28,288 nucleotides of DNA from positions 1 to 28,288 of the forward strand of contig CALJUC010000123.1 in the NCBI GenBank assembly GCA_937975585.1, written 5' to 3'. The notes below the pieces were generated by a model. It was given only the letters and a program-made list of their open reading frames with translations. It was not told where the DNA came from and did no database searches. A program made the position numbers and the translations under genes. Every line of letters begins with the position of its first letter. The first letter of the stretch is position 1. Shown here in pieces: positions 22,932 through 28,288 of the stretch. The stretch comes from an uncultured Moraxella sp. GTDB lineage: Bacteria; Pseudomonadota; Gammaproteobacteria; Pseudomonadales; Moraxellaceae.

Positions 22932-22961
22932 GATAGTTCCTTATTTTGGCTAATGATCTTG

Positions 22962-23009
22962 TACAAGAAAAACTTGTAATCTTAATAGGGGTGATTTTTT
23001 TATTTTCAA
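22962..23009 (-). promoter_or_regulatory. Pirin promoter with operator-like palindrome at the start site
   Basis: On the minus strand, TTGAAA (23009-23004), 16 bases, TATTAA (22987-22982); transcription would begin near 22975. TACAAG-AAAAA-CTTGTA (22962-22978), a perfect 6-5-6 palindrome, covers that point, and CTTGTACAAG (22958-22967) overlaps it as a further half-site. The geometry fits a MarR- or HxlR-type repressor, which is inference. Confidence 0.5.
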
Positions 23010-23130
23010 GTTTATCTTTTTGTGGATGGTTAATTGTTAAAATTTATTTAATTTATGTATGGTGTTTAAGGTAGCTCTATGTAGGATGAAACATCCATAA
23101 CAGTGACGCGATAGGTTGTAAAATTTAGCG

Positions 23131-23157
23131 TTGATTCATCGGAATTTATGCTAGACT
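23131..23157 (+). promoter_or_regulatory. Candidate promoter for the hydrolase lipoprotein
   Basis: TTGATT (23131-23136), 15 bases, TAGACT (23152-23157) preceded by TGC (extended -10). It would leave a leader of about 185 bases. Apart from this and the pirin promoter, the 22932-23350 gap shows no gene. Confidence 0.3.
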
Positions 23158-23350
23158 GAGCAAGATTTCAGAGAGAAAATTGATTGATTATCACAAACTG
23201 AAATTATTTGGTAGGAAAAACTCGCTTATTTAGAGAACAGATAGCAGTATCAGGTAGTTTCATAGTGAGAAAGCCTATCTAACCTTGTGTGATAGATTGT
23301 ATTGAATCCTATCCAAAAAAATGACAAAAATGAACAACAAGGAGTGTTGT

Positions 23351-25102
23351 ATGTCGTCCTCATTACCGATATTCGCTATCAAACCATTAACCTTAGCCGT
23401 GGTCAGTGGGCTACTATTAGTCGGCTGTGGCAGTGATAACAATAGTAGCTCTAGTGTTACTCCCTTACCGCAAAAGACAGGTGTTGCTACCCTTGCCACG
23501 GGTGAGTTATTGGCTGAACCAACCGCTCGTAACTTTACCGCAGCGCAACTTGCCACAGAATTAGAAAAGATTGAACCAATCTTGTTTAGTCAAATGACCA
23601 GTCAAGGCGATAAAGTTAAATGTGATGTGCGTGTCGAATACATGCACTACGACACCGTCGATGTCAAAGAAGGCAAAACCGATGCCACCGGCGCGGTGTT
23701 CATCCCAACGGGAAATGACCCAAGCTGTCAAGGTGCCAGACCGATTGTGTTACAAGCGCATGGTACAGCCACAAGCCAAAATTATAACTTTGCTGAAGTT
23801 GGCAATTACGCAAATGAGGCGGGTAGTCGAGCGACTTTGGTGGCCGCGTTATTCGCGGGACAAGGCTATGTGGTGATTTCACCCAACTATGCCGGTTATG
23901 ATAAATCAAGCCTTGAGTATCATCCATACCTCAACGCCAAACAGCAAGCACACGAAATGGCGGATGCACTTAAGGCAGGTCGTACGGTATTGACCAAAGC
24001 CCAAGCCGATACGAAAGTCAGCGATAATGGCAAGCTATTTATGACAGGCTACTCACAGGGCGGGCATGTGGTGGTGGCCGCGCAGCGTTATTTTGAGCAG
24101 TTAAAAGAGCCGGTAACAGCGGCAGTACCGATTTCAGGGCCGTATGCGATGGGCGCGTTTGGTGATGCGGTATTTGGTGGTAATGTCATGTTGGGTGCAA
24201 CCTTCTTCTCCCCATTGATGGCGCGTAACTACCAAATCCAATATGGCGACGTGTATCAAAGTCCAGCCGATATTTTTGCTACCCCAAATCCTGCCGAAAC
24301 TGAAAGTTTGCTACCGAGCAGAACGTTAACGGATAGACAAATTGTTGAGCAAGGTAAATTGCCAGTTTCGGCGATGTTCCAACGAGCACCCACAGGCAAT
24401 GCTGAGCTTGATAAATTATCACCGGCAAATCCAGCCTTCGCTTATGGCTTTGACCCAAACTTTTATGCTATCAAAACCAGTTATCGTGCGGCTTATTTGG
24501 CTGATATGAAAGCCAATCCGGATTGGTCGATTCCTTATATGCAGGGTATGACAAACATCCAACCCGTTGCTGCTTTAGCGCCACAGCATGGGCTGCGTAA
24601 GGCATTAAAAGACAATGATTTACGCACTTATGTGCCAAAATCACCAACCATTATGTGCGGTGGTAACCAAGACCCGATGGTGTTCTTTGATGTCAATACC
24701 AGTATCATGAATCACCTATGGCGCAACTACTATACCAATGTGCCAAATACCCAACTGGGTATGGTCGACATTGATATTACTAACCAAGCCACACGCAATA
24801 AACCAGTGTATGATAGCAAAGGGTTGCCAGCCACGCTTGATAACACGCTAAGAACGAGCAGCCAACTGATGCAACAAGGCTTTGCCCAAAATGTACAAAA
24901 AGTTGCCACAGCGGCAGGCGCTACGGTGTATCAAAATGCTTACCAGCAAGGATTGGCAAGTGGTATGACCGAGGCGCAGGCAATGGCAGCTGCACAAACA
25001 GCCGCAGAGAATGCTGGTAAGTATGCCGTCGCCACAGGGTATCACGGTTTGGTAACACCGTATTGTATGGGTATGGCAGAAAAACTGTTTAGCCAATTCT
25101 AA
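23351..25102 (+). CDS. Alpha/beta-hydrolase lipoprotein (secreted lipase/esterase-like)
   Basis: Predicted outer-membrane-anchored hydrolase; substrate unknown. ATG at 23351 is chosen because AAGGAG lies seven bases upstream; an earlier ATG at 23321 would add ten residues without one. Seen in 583 residues: signal peptide with lipobox LLLVGC (Cys26), a Ser/Asn-rich linker, PIVLQAHGTA (oxyanion-hole strand region, about 127-136), GYVVISPNYAGYDKSS, nucleophile elbow GYSQGG with Ser235, CGGNQDP with candidate acid Asp441, and YHG with candidate His565 near the C-terminus, in the order expected for a Ser-Asp-His triad. A large insertion (about 265-420) probably forms the lid. An Ala/Gln-rich helix (about 515-555) precedes the His. 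It resembles the secretory-lipase-like and depolymerase-like families. Single gene ending at a strong terminator. Confidence 0.85.
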   Translation: MSSSLPIFAIKPLTLAVVSGLLLVGCGSDNNSSSSVTPLPQKTGVATLATGELLAEPTARNFTAAQLATELEKIEPILFSQMTSQGDKVKCDVRVEYMHYDTVDVKEGKTDATGAVFIPTGNDPSCQGARPIVLQAHGTATSQNYNFAEVGNYANEAGSRATLVAALFAGQGYVVISPNYAGYDKSSLEYHPYLNAKQQAHEMADALKAGRTVLTKAQADTKVSDNGKLFMTGYSQGGHVVVAAQRYFEQLKEPVTAAVPISGPYAMGAFGDAVFGGNVMLGATFFSPLMARNYQIQYGDVYQSPADIFATPNPAETESLLPSRTLTDRQIVEQGKLPVSAMFQRAPTGNAELDKLSPANPAFAYGFDPNFYAIKTSYRAAYLADMKANPDWSIPYMQGMTNIQPVAALAPQHGLRKALKDNDLRTYVPKSPTIMCGGNQDPMVFFDVNTSIMNHLWRNYYTNVPNTQLGMVDIDITNQATRNKPVYDSKGLPATLDNTLRTSSQLMQQGFAQNVQKVATAAGATVYQNAYQQGLASGMTEAQAMAAAQTAAENAGKYAVATGYHGLVTPYCMGMAEKLFSQF

Positions 25103-25143
25103 CAGTTGATTTCATACGTTAAATTGAAGCTGTTTATACACTT

Positions 25144-25175
25144 AAAAAACCGTCAATAAAACTGGCGGTTTTTTT
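25144..25175 (+). terminator. Rho-independent terminator after the hydrolase gene
   Basis: AAAAAACCGTCA / TGGCGGTTTTTT (one wobble), 7-base loop, running into seven T, 41 bases after the stop. Confidence 0.9.
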
Positions 25176-25244
25176 GTTTGATAAGCCTTTTTTATTGGGT
25201 TTGGTGGATATTCATTTTTGTTGTCAGAAATACGATAAATCGCC

Positions 25245-25287
25245 CGCTTTTCAAGGAAAAAGCGCCGATTGATAGTCATTCTATCAA
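25245..25287. repeat. Two tandem hairpins in the gyrA upstream region
   Basis: CGCTTTT-CAAGGA-AAAAGCG (25245-25264) and TTGATAG-TCATT-CTATCAA (25269-25287), each a perfect 7-bp stem, four bases apart. Neither leads into a T run. They lie about 100 bases before the gyrA promoter in a stretch with no gene. Confidence 0.5.
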
Positions 25288-25387
25288 GCAAGATTTTGAC
25301 GAAGAAAAGCCAGATTTAGCTATTTTTGGCACAAAAGCTTTTAGTAATATATAGATAATTCACCATTTTAAATGGCGTAATGAATAT

Positions 25388-25416
25388 TCAACAGACCCTT
25401 GGTTTTATGCTATAAT
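25388..25416 (+). promoter_or_regulatory. Promoter of gyrA (extended -10)
   Basis: TCAACA (25388-25393), 17 bases, perfect TATAAT (25411-25416) preceded by TGC. Transcription would start near 25423. A 9-bp hairpin TTAAAACCC-N11-GGGTTTTAA (25426-25454) then forms the very 5' end of the message, about 90 bases before the ATG. Confidence 0.75.
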
Positions 25417-25540
25417 AGCACCTTTTTAAAACCCTGAAATTCACCGGGTTTTAACTTGTGTTAGTAATAAAAAAGTGCGTGATTTTTGCCAAGTTTTATG
25501 TTGGCTCAATTGCAAAAAAATCCGCCAAAAAGGAGCGTGC

Positions 25541-28288
25541 ATGACCACCGATTCTATTACCCCCATCGGCATTGTTGATGAACTTAAACAATCCTATCTC
25601 GACTATGCCATGAGCGTCATTGTGTCACGTGCGTTACCCGATGTACGTGATGGTCTAAAACCGGTACACCGCCGCGTCTTATACGCCATGCATGAGTTGT
25701 CAAACGACTTTAACAAACCTTACAAAAAATCTGCGCGTGTTGTCGGTGACGTCATCGGTAAATACCATCCGCACGGTGATATCGCGGTCTATGACGCGAT
25801 TGTCCGTCTAGCACAACCGTTCTCTATGCGCTATATGTTGGTTGATGGTCAAGGTAACTTTGGTTCGGTTGATGATGACCCAGCGGCAGCAATGCGTTAT
25901 ACCGAAGTGCGTATGCAAAAGCTGACCCACCAAATGCTTGGCGACTTGGATAAAGATACCGTCGACTGGGAACCTAACTACGATGGCTCTGAGCAGATGC
26001 CAAGCGTGTTGCCTGCTCGTATCCCAAACTTATTGGTCAATGGTGCGACCGGTATTGCAGTCGGTATGGCGACCAACATGGCGCCGCATAACTTGACCGA
26101 AGTGATTAATGCTTGTTTGGCGTATGCCGATGACCCGCAGATTTCAGGCGAGGGGTTGATGCAGTACATCTCCGGCCCTGACTTCCCAACGGGCGGCATT
26201 ATTTATGGTCGTTCAGGCATTCTTGATGCGTATCGTACCGGTAAAGGTCGCTTGCATATTCGCGGTAAATACCACATTGAGCCAATGGCAGAAAGCGGTG
26301 CTAATAAAGAGCGTGAGCGTATTGTCTTTACCGAGATTCCTTACCAAACCAATAAAGCCAAATTGATTGAAAAAATCGTTGAATTGGTACGCGATAAGAA
26401 ATTGGAAGGTATCAGCGAAATTCGCGATGAGTCGGACAAAGAAGGGATGCGTATCGCGATTGACCTAAAACGCGGTGAAAACGCAGAGGTGATTGTTAAC
26501 AATCTATTCTTGCAAACGCCGCTTGAGTCAAGCTTTAGCATCAACATGGTTGCACTCGATGAAGGTCAACCAAAAATGATGACGTTGCGTGACTTGATTG
26601 CGGCATTCGTGCGTCATCGTCAAGAAGTCGTGACCCGTCGTACTATTTTTGAGCTTAAAAAAGCCCGTGCGCGCGGTCATTTATTAGAAGGTTTGACCAT
26701 TGCCTTAGCCAACATTGACCAAATCATCGATACCATTAAAGCGTCAAGCAACCGCCAACAAGCGCGTGACAACTTGCTTGGCAATGTATGGCAGTCGGGC
26801 GGTGTACTTGCGATGCTAGAAGCGGCCGGTAGTGGTTCGATTCGCCCGGAATTTATTGAAGGTGAGGATTTAACCGCGCCCTTTGGCTTGATTGATAACA
26901 ATACCAATTACCGCTTATCACCTGACCAAGTTAATGCCATCTTGGATATGCAATTGCACCGTTTGACGGGTCTTGAGCAAGATAAAATCCAAGCTGAGTT
27001 CAAACAAATCCTTAATGAAATTGCCGAATTACAACGTATTTTGGATGACTTTGGTCGTTTGATGGAAGTGATTAAAGATGAGTTAGTTGAGATTCGTGAG
27101 CAGTTTGGCGATGTGCGTAAGACGGAAATTATTGATAGCCGAAGTGACTTTAGCCGCGCTGACTTGATTCCTGAGCAAACCGTGGTATTGACTGTATCAC
27201 GTACCGGTTATGCCAAGACTCAGCCAATGAGTGATTATGTCGCGCAAAAACGCGGTGGTAAGGGCAAGTCTGCCACGGCGATGAAAGAAGATGACGTGAT
27301 TGACCATATGGTCGTTACCTCAACGCACAACCATGTGATGATTTTTACTGACCGTGGTCGTGTGTTTGGTCTACAGACATTCGAAGTGCCACTCGCGAGC
27401 CGTGGTTCGCGTGGTCGCCCATTGGTGAATTTGATTGCATTGGATTCTGATGAAAAAGTCACCGCGATTTTACCGATTACCGGTGATGACAAAGACAATG
27501 CCAGCGATTGCTATGTATTCTTCGCCACCGCATCCGGTATGGTAAAACGCGTTGAGTTATCACAATTTAAAAACCTACGCTCAAACGGCTTAAAAGCACT
27601 TGACCTCAATGATGGAGATACCTTGATTGGTGTTGCGATTACCGATGGTAGTCAAGATATCATGCTGTTCTCAAATGAGGGCAAAGCGATTCGCTTTAAC
27701 GAATCAAAAATCCGTGCAATGGGTCGTGGTGCCAAGGGTGTACGCGGTATGCGCGTGACCTTGCTTGCCAATACCGTCGTGGATGAAGAAGATGCTGAGA
27801 TTGATGATGATAGCCACCAAGATGAGCATGACGAGAGTGTTGTGTCGGTTAGCCGTGTAGTGTCATTGGTGGTGCCATCACAAGGTACGGATGTATTGTG
27901 TGCTTGCGCCCGCGGCTTTGGTAAACGTACGCCGATTGAAGACTTCCCGGTCAAAGGCCGTGGTGGTAAAGGTATCATCGCGATTAAGACCTCTGAGCGT
28001 AATGGTGAGCTTGTCCAAGCCCTAGCGGTTAATGTCGAAGATGATATCGTATTGATTTCGGATGCTGGTACATTAGTACGTACCCCAGTTGCGCAGATTG
28101 CCTTAACGGGCCGTAATGCCCAAGGTGTGACCTTGATCCGTTTAGTGGGTGAGGAAACATTGGTGTCAGTTGCTCGGGTAGAAGGCGGCAGTGATGAAGA
28201 ATGCGACGCAATCGATATGCCTGATGAGGAGATCGAGCAACAACCTGTGGCATTGACCGAAGCGCTACAAGAAGATGGTTTATTAAAT
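25541..28288 (+). CDS. gyrA: DNA gyrase subunit A, 3'-truncated by the window edge
   Basis: Breakage-reunion subunit of DNA gyrase (A2B2), which introduces negative supercoils with ATP. The frame is open for 916 codons to the window end with no stop, so the C-terminus is missing, though it must be near the end (E. coli 875 residues). Seen: winged-helix/quinolone region with KYHPHGD (74-80), then Ile81 where E. coli has Ser83, Asp85 (E. coli Asp87), catalytic Arg119-Tyr120 in AAAMRYTEVRM, tower and coiled-coil regions, and the beta-pinwheel C-terminal domain beginning with the GyrA box QKRGGKG (569-575), which separates it from ParC. An acidic stretch (748-766, 12 Asp/Glu of 19) is inserted between pinwheel blades. 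AGGAG upstream sets the start. Ile81 is the type of change that gives fluoroquinolone resistance. Confidence 0.98.
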   Translation, partial: MTTDSITPIGIVDELKQSYLDYAMSVIVSRALPDVRDGLKPVHRRVLYAMHELSNDFNKPYKKSARVVGDVIGKYHPHGDIAVYDAIVRLAQPFSMRYMLVDGQGNFGSVDDDPAAAMRYTEVRMQKLTHQMLGDLDKDTVDWEPNYDGSEQMPSVLPARIPNLLVNGATGIAVGMATNMAPHNLTEVINACLAYADDPQISGEGLMQYISGPDFPTGGIIYGRSGILDAYRTGKGRLHIRGKYHIEPMAESGANKERERIVFTEIPYQTNKAKLIEKIVELVRDKKLEGISEIRDESDKEGMRIAIDLKRGENAEVIVNNLFLQTPLESSFSINMVALDEGQPKMMTLRDLIAAFVRHRQEVVTRRTIFELKKARARGHLLEGLTIALANIDQIIDTIKASSNRQQARDNLLGNVWQSGGVLAMLEAAGSGSIRPEFIEGEDLTAPFGLIDNNTNYRLSPDQVNAILDMQLHRLTGLEQDKIQAEFKQILNEIAELQRILDDFGRLMEVIKDELVEIREQFGDVRKTEIIDSRSDFSRADLIPEQTVVLTVSRTGYAKTQPMSDYVAQKRGGKGKSATAMKEDDVIDHMVVTSTHNHVMIFTDRGRVFGLQTFEVPLASRGSRGRPLVNLIALDSDEKVTAILPITGDDKDNASDCYVFFATASGMVKRVELSQFKNLRSNGLKALDLNDGDTLIGVAITDGSQDIMLFSNEGKAIRFNESKIRAMGRGAKGVRGMRVTLLANTVVDEEDAEIDDDSHQDEHDESVVSVSRVVSLVVPSQGTDVLCACARGFGKRTPIEDFPVKGRGGKGIIAIKTSERNGELVQALAVNVEDDIVLISDAGTLVRTPVAQIALTGRNAQGVTLIRLVGEETLVSVARVEGGSDEECDAIDMPDEEIEQQPVALTEALQEDGLLN

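Noticed and set aside
1..28288. Search for tRNA, rRNA, insertion sequences, phage genes, toxin-antitoxin pairs and restriction systems
   Set aside because: None was recognised by eye; short structured RNAs could still be missed without a covariance-model search.

Overview
The window looks like a chromosomal stretch from a gammaproteobacterium of the family Moraxellaceae, most likely a Moraxella (for example the M. osloensis group). The basis is moderate GC, short AT-rich intergenic gaps with classic sigma70 promoters and U-tract terminators, housekeeping proteins of Acinetobacter/Moraxella type, and a trimeric autotransporter followed directly by a TpgA-like SmpA/OmpA lipoprotein, an arrangement known from Acinetobacter. 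The genus is an inference; no rRNA is present. I see no tRNA, rRNA, IS element, phage gene, CRISPR array or large repeat, so this is core chromosome with a few accessory surface functions.

Layout. 1-1162: 3' part of ccmI (cytochrome c maturation). 1480-2136: adk. 2335-2604 (-): rpsT, with a GTG start, a long leader and a strong promoter. 3000-4308: an atypical SDR oxidoreductase and an RraA-family protein. 4435-8306: mfd, translationally coupled (ATGA) to a small Cys-rich protein. 8307-8794: a gene-poor stretch with back-to-back hairpins, a 27-codon very acidic ORF with a strong ribosome binding site, and a strong terminator. 8807-10169 (-): ccoS and a DsbD/TauE-like membrane protein with a 100-residue Met/His-rich tail, both pointing to cbb3 oxidase or copper handling. 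10633-11004: a periplasmic rhodanese-like protein lacking the catalytic Cys. 11022-14160 (-): ydcF-like, murB, low-molecular-weight tyrosine phosphatase, hslR. 14578-17751: trimeric autotransporter adhesin plus tpgA. 17822-18541 (-): Bax inhibitor-1/YccA family. 18842-19780: nadK. 19884-21206 (-): MltB-type lytic transglycosylase. 21621-21908: ppnP. 22005-22931 (-): pirin. 23351-25102: alpha/beta-hydrolase lipoprotein. 25541-end: gyrA, cut by the window edge.

Genes that work together: the adhesin and TpgA (secretion and anchoring of the adhesin), CcoS with the Met/His-tailed membrane protein (oxidase assembly), and MurB with MltB (both act on peptidoglycan but are not linked). No wholly new multi-gene system is evident. 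The points most worth a second look are Ile at the quinolone-resistance position of GyrA, the 27-residue acidic ORF and its hairpins, the metal-binding tail at 8810-9109, the Cys-to-Ser rhodanese, the hairpin between the adhesin and tpgA, and operator-like palindromes at the pirin and ppnP promoters. Many minus-strand and some plus-strand starts were moved downstream from the longest frame to an ATG that fits the family or has a ribosome binding site.
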